Positions 33,581 through 44,479 of a DNA stretch of 61,672 nt are shown one piece after another. The notes beneath the pieces are model-generated. The model saw only the letters and a program-made list of their open reading frames with translations, made no database searches and was not told the origin of the DNA. Numbering within the stretch: the first letter of the stretch is position 1; each line of letters begins with the position of its first letter. The position numbers and the translations under genes were made by a program. This DNA comes from Pholiota molesta (lineage: Eukaryota; Basidiomycota; Agaricomycetes; Agaricales; Strophariaceae), in contig JACGCK010000240.1 in assembly GCA_014925825.1 (NCBI GenBank), positions 1-61,672 on the forward strand. Reading direction: 5' to 3'.

Positions 33581-34573
33581 ATTGATGTGGGGCCAGTTCG
33601 GATACCGTAAAACCTAACATCTGATGAGGCCTGGGAACGACGGCGCGCCATACCTCTTCATCTGACATCGCATCCGGAGGAAAATCTACCCAGAGCCTTG
33701 TGTTGGGCCCTTGACTCTGGTCCGAAATAAAGTAATGGAACCGGAAACGAAGCTTCCAGAAAGCAAGCCCTTGACCGCAATTTAGATGTTTGAAAGTTTC
33801 TCCTCATGACAGAACATCAAACTCACCGCGGAAGAGCGTGTACAACGACGGCCAAACCGCCGGATTGGCCAACACCATGCCGTGAATGGCTTTTACAGCT
33901 TCCTGTTCGATATTTTGGCTCGAGAAACAAGTTTTTTTTTGCGGCGCCGGACCACAACTCACATCGTACGACCCCGGGCGATCCGTCTGGTTATATCTAC
34001 TCGGAGTGGCGGAAGTCCATCTACTGACACCACTCTCCCTATCTCCGTGCGTTATGGTAATCGGTCCCCTCACGAAAAGCGACTTCACCACTGCACCGCG
34101 TTGGAAACAGTGCTGTTGTCGAATACCGAGCGCCCGAGTCCTATACACCACTGGCAGGAGGTGTTGCCGTGCAAGCTCCCAGTCCGCTCGATCGAATTTG
34201 GCCCATATCAATTGGCGATCAGCATTCTCCATCTGACAAAACATGTCGACGGCATCCGCCGTCCCGCTGAGCAGGTACTCCCCCAGGTTCTGCTCAATGC
34301 CTGCGATCGCTTCCTACCCCAAGGCCGGCATAGTATAGTCAACGCCTGCATCTGTATGCTTGTATAGCATGTCCGTGGGATAAGCGTACTCACCTCGTAT
34401 GTCTGCGGGAATCTAATCGCGGCATAGCGATCTTTCTCTTTATCTCTATCACCATGCTTGTCAAACGCGAGGAGCACAACCTGCAGAAGCCTCGATGCAC
34501 TAGCGAAGGGATTCTGGTGAAGAGGCGGTGGACTGGCAAGCGGAGTCGGCGAAGCTTGACCGTCTTGAAACAT
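33570..34573 (-). CDS. Uncharacterised family protein C
   Basis: Exons on the minus strand: 34394-34573, 33963-34313, 33827-33902 and 33570-33769, joining in frame to 268 aa (introns 57-80 nt). It keeps all family blocks: LQVVLLAFDKHGDRD, AIRFPQTYE, AIAGIEQNLGEYLLSGTAD, LIWAKFDRADWELARQ, FVRGPITITH, RPGSYD, EAVKAIHGMVLANPAVWPSL (third exon), LRFRFHYFISD, LWVDFPPD, DEEVWRAVVPRPHQMLGF. A longer N-terminal linker (PPPLHQNPFASAS) distinguishes it from A and B. The last few residues (SELAPHQCSG) read into a degenerate duplicate of its own last exon. An in-frame Met six codons upstream is possible as the start. Function unknown. Confidence 0.75.
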
Positions 34574-34955
34574 TGTTGTCGTCCCTTGCACTGTGCTTGA
34601 TGTTGGGAGGTCGGGTTCAAGTCGGGCTCAAGGCGAGCGCTCATCGCCAAGCGCCCGCCAAGAACAGATGGTTCAGTGTGTGAACATTCGACACATCATC
34701 GACCTTGACAAGGACCGGTACCCCCGGAGGTCGCACGTTGAGTAGTGACACGGCCCAGGCGTTGAATTTGTGAAGACGTGAAAATCTTACGTACTTCATT
34801 CAATACTATGTAGCGCCTAGATTAATCCCAGCTCTTTCTCTCTATATCAACTCAAGACCGTTTTCTGATGAACGAAGAAGACTTCTCCGAGACTTAAGAT
34901 TCCTTCTCCCAAATGCTAGCGTAAATGTAATTGGGTCCTTGATATAAAGCGGCCG
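34574..34955. other. No gene recognised; upstream region of gene C
   Basis: Contains TTACGTACTTCATTCAATAC, distantly similar to the upstream region shared by A and B. Nothing else supported. Confidence 0.4.
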
Positions 34956-34959
34956 CGTC

Positions 34960-35110
34960 GCTGTGCTGTGGCGCACGTCCCAATTTTCTCGATCAGCTTT
35001 CGCCTAGATCTATTCCTCGCTGCTGTTGAACATCTGACAGAAGATGTCAATGGAATCGATCTTGCGCATTCTCCGAGGTTGCGTTCGATGGCTACAATCG
35101 CTGCGTACCC
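34960..35110 (-). pseudogene. Dead fragment of the 25-35 kb family (D)
   Basis: On the minus strand the second exon is recognisable: AIVAIERNLGE, then, after a frame change, a DSIDIFCQMFNSSEE segment followed by AKADRENWD. At the two positions where gene B has Trp codons (NEWIW), this copy has TAG stops. First, third and last exons are not found. Confidence 0.7.
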
Positions 35111-35940
35111 GCCGTGCATCACGGTAAGCAGTCTGGGTCGTATGCGCTGGATGGGCAGTGGTACACCACAAGGATTACCCACCGCACGCATTATGTCACA
35201 CAATGCCCGATAAATCTTCAGGCTTCGCCTTGCACAGACCAATGCAAGTCAATCGCTAGCCCGTATTTTCTTACCTATACTTGGTATATCATTCTCCCGA
35301 ATCCCTACCGTCTATCCAAGGATACGACATCGCGCCATCAGGCACCGTGGTCCGTGTTTGTGTGCCATCTCCTTGCTTCCCCAAATGCTACTGCCACTTA
35401 CGAATCAGAAAGAATAATTATGACTGCTTTACAGACGAAATATTAGCGCGAAATTATATCATTCAAGCCCGACGTATCATAATATAGATTTGAAAACAAG
35501 TTGAAACAATGACGGAAAGACAACACTACAAGTAATTTTTTGAACGAAAACAAAAAGAACAGCATAGGAACAAAAGGTACAAACGATTCGACAGCGAGGA
35601 GTATATGTTAGAAAACAGATGGAATAAACGTTACGACAGGGGGTATGCATAGGGTGATAGTACAATTGAGTGGAGGGTGAATCGAGGCGGAATGGTACCG
35701 TCGGTGAGGGGGTATAGGTACCTGCTTGGGCCCACAGTAGATCTGGGCTCCGTCTCACGGCAAGTATGAAGCCTGCGCGTTGCATCTGGGAGCGTAGATC
35801 ATATGGGCCATACGCGAGTCGCTGGCGTGGATGGGCGGACGTCGCCACAAGCGAGCACGGGGGCTTGTGGAGAGGAATAGATGTGGGTGTAAAAGGAGAC
35901 GAGATGGGAACAGGGAGAGGGAGAGGAGGACGGATGGCGC
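35111..35940. other. No gene recognised
   Basis: Only short frames without features; part of it is the probable 3' flank of the small gene at 35945. Confidence 0.4.
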
Positions 35941-35944
35941 GTCT

Positions 35945-36331
35945 TTATTGGCCACGCGATGTGCGACCAAAGTTGAATGCGGTGGGCGAAAGCGGCAGTT
36001 CGCCGAGGGAGAATGTTTTCCTAGACCCCTTCCTCGGGGATACATCCAGCGCTAGCGCCTGGAACCTCGATGATAACCTTTTGAATTCATTGAGGATGGG
36101 GCCCGCGATCATGTCGATCAACCCCAAGATGTTTTCCGCCTCGGAAGGCGCGTCTGGTTTGGCACGAAGGGCCGTGGACAGGAATGCAGCATCCTCTGTT
36201 AGATCATCTGGCAGGGCGACGGACTGCAGACGCGGGGTCGGAGGGACTGCGGCGGATGGAGTGAAAAACATCTCAGACGCGATATCTGCAAATTGACTAT
36301 AGTCAGGGACAACGACAAAAGGATTGGACAT
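35945..36331 (-). CDS. Hypothetical small protein, 128 aa
   Basis: An uninterrupted frame starting MSNPFVVVPDYSQFAD and ending GRTSRGQ. The middle (LTEDAAFLSTALRAK, ENILGLIDMIAGPILNEF) looks helical and amphipathic. The C-terminal part is Ser/Pro-rich with LSP. No signal peptide and no domain recognised. A longer frame extends upstream to 36373, but I prefer the internal Met. An antisense frame over the same region lacks such structure and was left out. Confidence 0.45.
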   Translation of the reverse strand: MSNPFVVVPDYSQFADIASEMFFTPSAAVPPTPRLQSVALPDDLTEDAAFLSTALRAKPDAPSEAENILGLIDMIAGPILNEFKRLSSRFQALALDVSPRKGSRKTFSLGELPLSPTAFNFGRTSRGQ

Positions 36332-36373
36332 GCAGTACTTACAGTTCTTGTGAGCACAAAAAACGATAAGCAA

Positions 36374-38890
36374 CCAGAGAAGGCGCGTCGAATCCGGAAG
36401 ATGGGCAGGGGAGTGGAAGAGATGTCAATGATGGGGCGAAGACGAAGTGGGCCATATGATGAGTGCTTTTTGTTTATACGCGGAAACCTCCGTGGGTTTC
36501 AAAGTCAGCTCAGATAGCTTCTTCCATAGAGGCCGGAAATGAGCCAGAATAAGCGCCGTGAGCGGCCTTGCCGATGTCCAGATCGCGCCCTCGGTATTCT
36601 CTTTGGTCTCCAAAACAGGCCAGCGCAGGTTCCGCCCGCGCCCTGGGATCCACATGAAGCTCATCGTTTGAGATTGGGGTGCATCCTAGGCGTTTTGGCG
36701 CAATGCTTCACGCAAAAACTGCCATTTTGGCAAATTTCCGGACGGATGGGGCCGCATGAGGGGCCGGGATTGTTCCCGCTGTGGGCGATTGATACCTCCA
36801 TACAGTTTCATCTCGGCTAGATAGTAGACTGTGCACCATACCAACGGGGATAAAATGTACGCTGGATACCTTTGTCTGGACCTTAGGGAGCCAGGCCGAC
36901 CACCATTTCACATGATGCGTGCAATATAACGCGTTTTTAACCTTCTACCGCTGCGATCTTTAATGACCGTACCAGTATCTTTGTCTGGACGTGCGGTGAC
37001 TTAGTTAGTGGCCAGATGGTCAGCAATATACCTCAGGGATATGCAGCGACACTGTCGGTCTTCGATAAGAGCAATTAATATTAATCTCCCTCTTTGAGGC
37101 TAGTCTTTGAAGGAATATCGACGTGAATACTGGCCGAGGTACTAATTGATTATGCCTAGCCGAACCATGCAGGCTGCATGCCGCCCTCCGCCTCGCAGCC
37201 ACCTGCGCACCTAAATTATACAAGCAGACACGCTTTTCCAACACGACAGAAGCCTGATTTTGGAATGACGATGATGGGAACCCAGACTGATGTTTTTCTC
37301 CTTTCCGCGTTCCATGGTGATCGATGAAAGATTGATAAGCTTTCCCCAAGCCCCCTCGTGAAGAAGTCTTATTGCACTAGCCAGCGTACGAGCACCAGGC
37401 GACATTATTGATGCGACGAGATTCCGGGGAATTGAAGTGTTTAATTCGTGTACACATCAGGTCGTTTTTGGGAGATTGTGAAGAGCGAAAAGGCGGATAT
37501 CAAGAGAATAGTAAGGTCCCCGTGTCATTACCTGTCAAAACTTAAAACCTAGACATTCACAAGACTGTGCATTGATGGACGACCTATTCAATTCTGTGTG
37601 TGATCTTGATCAGCCGCCTTCGCCTCTTCTCGATCGTCATTATTAGCTACTGCGTTGATAGTGATATAGTGGTCGTTTACATCATAATCATGATGCCAGC
37701 GGTTACAACAAAAGCCTAAACGATGTTCTACACACACATCGCTCACAGCACACCACTACCTATACTTATCTCTGCGATTCCGAGTTCCGGGCGTTCTTCA
37801 GATGTATAATACATATCAGGATATACTCCAGATAAAGGCAAAGAGATCTCCAACACAATCGTACGGATGGACCCCCGCCTCGTGTTTTCAGGCATCCGTG
37901 GACTGTATGTATTCCCGCCACGGAACCTAATCCAGTAGTGATTTCGAAATACAAGTATGTGGGCGTCACTATACTCTTATGGGGAAACAGCATATTAAAG
38001 AACTAGGGCCTTTCGCGCGCATCTGATTCGATAGAACTCGCTCGCCGTATTCGTCGACATGCGATGCTCTCCCATGACCCCACCGACCATCTGATGGAGT
38101 GGGAACAGTGCGTGGGGTGCAGCAGGTAGGCTTCAGACCTCGAACTGTTCCCGAGGACCTTCGATCGCGATGTGATGTCGGTCAGGCCCCGAGGATCAGA
38201 TAACCACCTCGAAGATAGCTCGTGTGCGGCGAAACACTGCCTTGACCTTCAGTGACCGGGCTGATGAGGGGCTTTCCGCGGGTCTTCGACGCCAGATGAG
38301 ACCGTAAGCGCTTCGACGGTATCCGATGGCGGGAGAGAATACAAGGACAGTGTGAAGAAGACGGAGGCGAAGGGCGCGACTGAGGCGCGCTAGATGGCGA
38401 TCATGCCGAAACTGTGTGATTGATCGAAATGTGGCAGTGCTGCGGTCCCCGCGCAGATTTGTCGTGTTCATGTTCTATTTTTATTTTGTTCTGACCGTAT
38501 GATCTTACGCTGACGCGCGTGAACGCGACTTGAACGCTTCGGGTTCAACAAAATTCATGTTCTTAACATTTGGGGAGTAAATCACGTCAAAAGATTGGTA
38601 ATGATAAGTCATTCCAAAATATATTACATAGCGAAGAGCGAATGTTCCATGCCATCCAGTGGTGCGTCACTGTACAAGAGATAGATGTGTGGGTACAGAG
38701 ATGGGGTATATATACGTATACAGTAATGATAATGTGGTGTTTTTCCATGATACAGGTCGAATGAATAATGAGTAATAAGTACAGCGACGAGGGATGGAAC
38801 TCGCGCGATGGGTATGTATAGCGTAACCGGGTATGCGTCCTGTGAACGAAGGGGGAATAGATAGCAATAAAAAGAGGACTCGATCACCCG
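36374..38890. other. No gene supported
   Basis: Contains isolated short frames such as 36425-36664 (minus) and 38196-38471 (minus, 91 codons, Arg-rich, unidentified). None shows a domain, paralogue or convincing splice structure in the window. Confidence 0.4.
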
Positions 38891-38897
38891 TCGTGCA

Positions 38898-39548
38898 TTA
38901 GACGAGAAGAATCCATCCTTCGGCGCCACCCTTCGCGGGCACGAGCCCCATGAACCGTGTCTGCAGCCCAAGGAAGTCCACGCGCTTCAACCCCTTGTCT
39001 TTCTCCTCCTGGTAGGACTGGGCGTCCGGCTGTCGCTTGTAGCGGAAGCGATACGCGTTGTTAATAATCGTCTGTCCCTCTGCAGAGGGGACGAGTGCGA
39101 ATTCTTCTTGGCTAACGTTCAATCGCAGCGCGCGGTAGAGAGCTGCGAAGACGTCGCCGATGGTGACGTAGCCGATTTTCTTCGAGCGCGGCATGACAGT
39201 GATGCGCCAAGGAAGTTTTGGGCATGAGATCTCCATGAAGGGTACTGGTGGGCTGGTGGCAGGCTGCTCGAAGATATTGGCCGGCAGCGTGTGGATGAGT
39301 GGTTTCAGTGATTCGGGTGGGTAGCAGAGGTCATAGGCGACCGCCGGATTGGGGCCTGCAGCGAGCACGCTATGCAAGGACGCTTCGATTCCGGGCAGAG
39401 GCGCAGAGCGGTATGGAGACCCGTAGCCGAGTGGTGGTGGTGTGAATGGCCCGGGGCTGGAAGGTAGCGTCGAGGTGGAGAAGGATGGCGATGGTGTGCT
39501 GGACCCCGCGTAGGAGGCCGCGTTGAAGTGGACGTGTTTTCCAGGCAT
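38898..39548 (-). CDS. DUF6699-like protein 1
   Basis: Single exon, 216 aa. The Met at 39548 was chosen over an upstream one because it gives MPGKHVHF, matching the N-termini of the four paralogues. Structure: a [KR]x[VI]xF motif at residues 4-8, a Ser/Thr/Pro-rich linker with STLPSSPG and FTPPP, then the folded part: AYDLCYPPE, MEISCPKLPWRITVMP, YVTIGDVFAALYRALRL, AYRFRYKRQ, GLKRVDFLGLQTRFMGL. I recognise the WxIxV, GDVxxxIYRxLR and KRVDFL series as the fungal DUF6699 family, of unknown function. No signal peptide or membrane segment. It is divergently oriented to the other four. A TTATAA lies about 97 bp upstream. Confidence 0.85.
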   Translation of the reverse strand: MPGKHVHFNAASYAGSSTPSPSFSTSTLPSSPGPFTPPPLGYGSPYRSAPLPGIEASLHSVLAAGPNPAVAYDLCYPPESLKPLIHTLPANIFEQPATSPPVPFMEISCPKLPWRITVMPRSKKIGYVTIGDVFAALYRALRLNVSQEEFALVPSAEGQTIINNAYRFRYKRQPDAQSYQEEKDKGLKRVDFLGLQTRFMGLVPAKGGAEGWILLV

Positions 39549-39649
39549 TGCAACAGTCGAATGTAGTGTGGTATGCGCTGTGAGTGAAGGGCGCACCAGC
39601 GATGGGCACAAGCTTGGGATCGGCTGTAGGATATGTCGACGGTTATAAG

Positions 39650-40370
39650 TAGTTCTGCGCCGGGCTGGGGAGCGATGGATGATGCAATTGACTCACCTCA
39701 TATGCAGTACGACCGCTTTCGTCTAGGAAACCCCAGTATCACTGCCCCCGCTGCCGCAGCGCCATCCTGCGTCTGACAGTGATTGAGTCACACAGCCCGC
39801 GCCGCGGTGGGAGAAAGCGTCAGCTGCGTTCGTTAGGCGCCTATCGCCACGTGAACTGCTATTTGGCCAAGTTATTTTCAGAACGTCCTGCACTGCCGAG
39901 CACTGCTTTCTAAATTCTCACCCATCTCCCCAAATCTCTCCCCCCTCCTCATCGCGCCCTTTACAATGATAAGGCTTCTTCAGCATTCACGGTGCTTATC
40001 TCGAACCATACTCGATGTTAAGTAGAGGAGGAACGATATGGGACGCATTTGGGATCAAAGGTGAGTTGTTGTGAGTCACATCTTCGACTTATTTGGACGC
40101 CTTTTCTCCCAAGAACAACTTACTCCGATGAGGGCGGCCGCTGCGGTGCAAGCTGCCTTACTCTCCACAGTGTGTATGTTGCGAAGTAAGTACAGACGTG
40201 GAACTTCGGGCGGAGTCAATTGACATCATTCATTTGTTATCATCGGCACCGTCCATGCTTGGGTCATCTCCCGCCCCGATACCTTGCTATAATGCAAAGT
40301 GTCGTTACTTACAACATCATATCTCACTGAATAAGTTTGGTTCACAGAGTTAGCTATTCTCTATGACATT
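39650..40370. other. No gene recognised; upstream region of DUF6699-like gene 1
   Basis: CTTATAA at about 39644-39649 (minus strand) is a plausible TATA box. The remainder holds no supported feature. Confidence 0.45.
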
Positions 40371-40377
40371 ATTTATC

Positions 40378-41433
40378 GGCAAATATTCGAACGCCTGTAA
40401 GCTGTTGCATGGTAGATTACTTTTGGGTTACTTAAGCAGGGTTGGGTTGCATGGTCGGGTTGCATGTAGAATTTGGATTTACGGTCCGACGGTGATCCGG
40501 CTGATCTGTCCCATATTTGGGAATATCTCGAGATGCCGCTGCTGCTGCCGTTGTTCGGACAGTTCCTGGCCTCCTCTGTGCTCACTGTTTCGATAGCGAG
40601 AACGCGTTTTTGCTCCGTTCCTATTTTTTTTTTTGCTTTCATAAATTTACAAAATATATAAACGAAAGTGTCCTTCCAGTGGAGTGCTCAGTGAATACAT
40701 ATAGTATGGCAGGTGGAAATTAGAATGTCTTCAAATGTTCAGAAAGAATAGTATGAAATGACATTCTCCTTGACATTTATTCCCTGACACAGACATCATT
40801 CATAGAAGTTCCTATTATTGTGTCCTTCTCTTAACATTGGTTTGTAGGATAAAGCTTGAAAATCATATGCTTGGGATCTCTTTGGATATAGACAGACATG
40901 TGTTCCTCCTCTCCCCCTTCCCATCAGCCCTCTATGCCTGTATATTCAACTATTCAAACATTAAATCTAGTATACAGATATTAAAATACCTTGAAAATAT
41001 TTACATGAAGCTGCAGCGGCCATAGATAGCACCCCAAAGCATTAAATATATTCATAAGAGAGGTACCAAAATGAACATTTTACATATATTAGGATGCTTC
41101 TAGAGCATTTCACGCCTATTGAATATATTATATATCATGTAAATTTATAAAAGTAAGAAAAATAAGCAGAAACGGAGCAAAAACGCGTACTTGCTATCGA
41201 AACAACGAGCACGGAGGAGGCCGGAACTGTCCGAACAACGGCAGCAGCAGCGGCATCTCAAGATATTCCCAAATATGGGACAGATCAGCCGGATCACCAT
41301 CGGACCGTAAATCCAAATTCTACATGCAACCCGACCATGCAACCCAACCCTGCTTGAGTAACCCAAAAGTAACCCACCATGTAACAGCTTCCTGGCATTT
41401 ATAAGCATTTAACAGGCGTTATAATTTTTGCCC
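40378..41433. mobile_element. Foldback element with about 290 bp inverted arms
   Basis: The left arm (40378-40663) is the inverted copy of the right arm (about 41122-41433). Near-identical core sequences include GGGTTGCATGGTCGGGTTGC, TTACGGTCCGA and ATGCCGCTGCTGCTGCCG. Outermost matched ends read GGCAAATATT and GGGCAAAAATT, both leading into AACGCCTGT. The 460 bp between the arms is AT-rich with no coding potential. No clear target duplication was found. It resembles a non-autonomous element with long terminal inverted repeats; an ancient local inverted duplication is the alternative. Confidence 0.7.
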
Positions 41434-41439
41434 ATGAAT

Positions 41440-43615
41440 CATGTCATAATTCTCACTTTTGTACCCTGTTTATGATATAGATTATCATGATTTACGTCTC
41501 GGAGATGAAATGATCAGTTGTTTCTGAATGTGAGGATCGTCAAAGCGAGCACAAATATTGTGCCTATGTCGGAAGGAACTCATCTACCTCGGGGATAATT
41601 GAGAAGGATGCGCAGTGCAATGCTTAAATTTTGCCGAATATCAATTGGCGCTCGTGCATCGCCGCTTTCCCGACAGCAACGGAAGCACCAGGCGTCTATT
41701 ATTCACAGCTTCCACATAAATTTAAAACTTAGTAGTTTTGGTGGCTATTCTACGGAATATTAATAGTGTTTTTAGACGTGGAGCATGTTAACTCTAGTAC
41801 GCGTATATGCATTGTTGTAGCGAGGCAATGCGTGCGCGTTGGTTTACTCGTACCAAGTTCAGACGTTCTGTCACATAGCCATTATAATAGGCCCAGAACA
41901 TTCTCAAAAATACTGATGTCGATGCAGCGCATGCCCCACTTCAATCCCCTAGTATTCTCTTATCTTCTATTCGTGGCGAGGGTTCGATTACATTCGATGA
42001 AAATTTCTCCCACGCACACCTTTTCCCAACCGAGCCTATACCGCCCTCGCAGCTGCGGCGAGTGCATTCCATCTGTAGTGGACGAAGGTTATCATGAACA
42101 TTGGCCGATCAACAGAAAACCAATCTATCAATCCTCACTGATTTCTCGAAGCTGCGGCAATGTGATGTACTTAGGTCCGATGAAGGTGTGCAATCGATGT
42201 GGGGCCGAGGTGATGAGGTTGGCATGCCGCAGTCCGGGGCGACGCGGAGTAGGGATGGTAAGTCGTCGGGCGCTACCCACAGTCCGTCCGTAGTCAGACC
42301 ATAATGAAGTCGTTCCACTTTCATGCACGAATGGGCGCTCGTCGGCGCTTTGTCACCTTACCCACCCCACGCGCAGCGCGCCCTTCCATCAGTGGGATAA
42401 ATCCCTCGGACATTTATACCGGGCGTCATGTTTTGAACATCGTCAGACCGTCGATCTGCTGATCGCAGTTGAATTCATCTCAGCGAATGTTGAAATTGAT
42501 GGGACGATTGTGTACCCATCGACGGAGCTAGGAGAACGGAAACAACATATTGAAACAGTGGGCATTTAATAAACATCGTTTACGTCTACATCTGATAGCC
42601 CTTTGTTAAACTTGATCGGAAGATCTTGTAGCGATTGTGGGCATTGACAATACCGAACATAGTCTAAGAGCGCACATACCGCATCAACGTACTCAAGGGA
42701 TGAATTAATAAATGTCGAGCAGTCTTTGAGAATATCTCATTAATGTGATTTTCCAAGTGATTCCCCGACAAATCACCTCTAAGGAGAGGGGTGAATGCAG
42801 TCCGTAAGTAGCAAGCATTGTCGAGCAGCGTTCCCGGGCCCCTGGACGGATGCGTACAGGTTTAAACTTTGAACCATTATCAAGTGCCGGATCCTTGCTT
42901 CACAAAGGGGATGTTCAACACGCCCAAAGTGCCTTCTTTTTCTTCCATATATGTGCGTCATGGCCAAACTCGGAAGGATGTTGGCGATTGAGTCAGAGCT
43001 CCTGTAAGATCTCACTTCAATTCAATGGCTACGTTTACTTCAATCAAGACCATTCCGAGAACTTTAATCGTAAAAGGTGTGCATCGGCAGTGTAGGCCCG
43101 GACCTGCACGACTAGTGGTGGCCAACGATGATTCAATCATTATTTATGTATCTTTACACACAATCAAGTAAGTAAACCCATTGCAATGGATGGTGCATGT
43201 GCTCGTAACGATATTTATGATACTTTATGCTGCGTTAGCTTGGAATTCAACGTCATCCAGATCCTGACGTTTCACAGCGATGAAGTAGAATGTAGGAGAT
43301 GACAGATAAATAATACCGTACACGCCTTACGCACATGCTATTGTGTTTGACACGTTTGAAAGGCGTGGAAACAACATCCCGACGTTTTGATCAAATGCAG
43401 CCAACGACGGTATCGTCACTTATGGGGAATGTCGCACGAGCTGTGTTCTCGGCTATAGTTAGGACCTTATATAGTAGTGCCCGCCGATGCGGAACTGTCT
43501 GCACAACATAAGGTCGAAGCAGTGCAACATTCCCTACTTAAAGAAGGTGGCATCGGGTATTCTGCCCATGCATCTCTCTTGTCAATTACCTCCATCATAA
43601 CCACTAGTGTCCTCG
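41440..43615. other. No gene recognised
   Basis: Short frames only; the 175-codon frame at 41766-42293 has no domain or paralogue. The last part is the upstream flank of DUF6699-like gene 2. Confidence 0.4.
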
Positions 43616-43621
43616 CTAGAG

Positions 43622-43685
43622 GTACGTATCTCTTATGATACAGCGCGTTAAGCTGAATCGCTAACACCCAATCTGGGGAAGACAG
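43622..43685 (+). other. Probable 5' UTR intron of DUF6699-like gene 2
   Basis: GTACGT donor at 43622 and a GACAG acceptor at 43685, 64 nt, ending 14 nt before the start codon. Inferred from splice consensus only. Confidence 0.4.
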
Positions 43686-43699
43686 GTCGCTGAACTATC

Positions 43700-44470
43700 A
43701 TGTCCTCCACGAGCCCTTCTCCGCCACCATCTACTCCATCCGGGCGAAGGATTCGTTTCGCTCCCGACGACCAAATTCTGAATCCAGACGAGCCAGCCAT
43801 CGACTCGGATGACGAAGTTCCTTCAACTCCGCGTCAATCAGTCGATCCGCGAATGCGAGAGTTTCCGTCACCTACAGAATCCATATCCTCTGCATCATCT
43901 AGCGAGGGTCCATCTACGCCTTCTCCACTTGCAGGCAGAAGGTTTGTGGACTTGAAGTCGCCATATCCTGCATTCGACGATTCAAGTGATACAGTGGTAC
44001 TCCACCCATCCCTCAATATGCATGCGTCTTTTGTCTGGGACGTGGCTCAAAGTCCAGAAGAATTTCTTCAACAGTGCGACAGTAGTCCTGCTGCAAAATG
44101 GGCAACAGACGGAGAGCCGCTGTCAGACTTCACGCTAACTCTAGAAGGCATCTACGAATGGAAGATAGATGTCGTCGCCCGAGGGGATGACTTGCCCTAT
44201 CCTGCCATGAAAGACATTTTCTTGTCCATCTACGAGAACATGTCGAAGCTGGTAGGCAAAGAGGTTGTGGATAGGCTTCATCCGCATACAAGGAAACGAG
44301 TATTCGCAGCTCGCGAAGCGCGTTGTACCGAGTTCTCGCTGAACTCTGCAGAGGAACCATTGCGCCGCGTCGACTTCCTGATTGGCGCGCGTAGGTTTCT
44401 TGGTGTATCTGCGTCTCTTGGGACGCAAAAGTTGGTTCTAAATGTTGGTACTTTGGCTTCACCGAACTAA
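43700..44470 (+). CDS. DUF6699-like protein 2
   Basis: Single exon, 256 aa. A Ser/Pro N-terminus leads into GRRIRFAPDDQ (the [KR]x[VI]xF motif at residues 16-20), then a long Ser/Thr/Pro/Asp-rich linker with PSTPRQS and PSTPSPL. The folded part has FVWDVAQSPEEF, YEWKIDVVARGDD, MKDIFLSIYENMSKL and LRRVDFLIGARRFLGVSASL, aligning with the WxIxV and KRVDFL landmarks of the paralogues. The helix after them is more diverged (REARCTEF in place of AYRxRY). No known catalytic motif. Confidence 0.8.
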   Translation: MSSTSPSPPPSTPSGRRIRFAPDDQILNPDEPAIDSDDEVPSTPRQSVDPRMREFPSPTESISSASSSEGPSTPSPLAGRRFVDLKSPYPAFDDSSDTVVLHPSLNMHASFVWDVAQSPEEFLQQCDSSPAAKWATDGEPLSDFTLTLEGIYEWKIDVVARGDDLPYPAMKDIFLSIYENMSKLVGKEVVDRLHPHTRKRVFAAREARCTEFSLNSAEEPLRRVDFLIGARRFLGVSASLGTQKLVLNVGTLASPN

Positions 44471-44479
44471 CTACCAGCT

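Noticed and set aside
35766..36296. 176-codon plus-strand frame
   Set aside because: Overlaps the more plausible minus-strand 128-residue frame and shows no domain.
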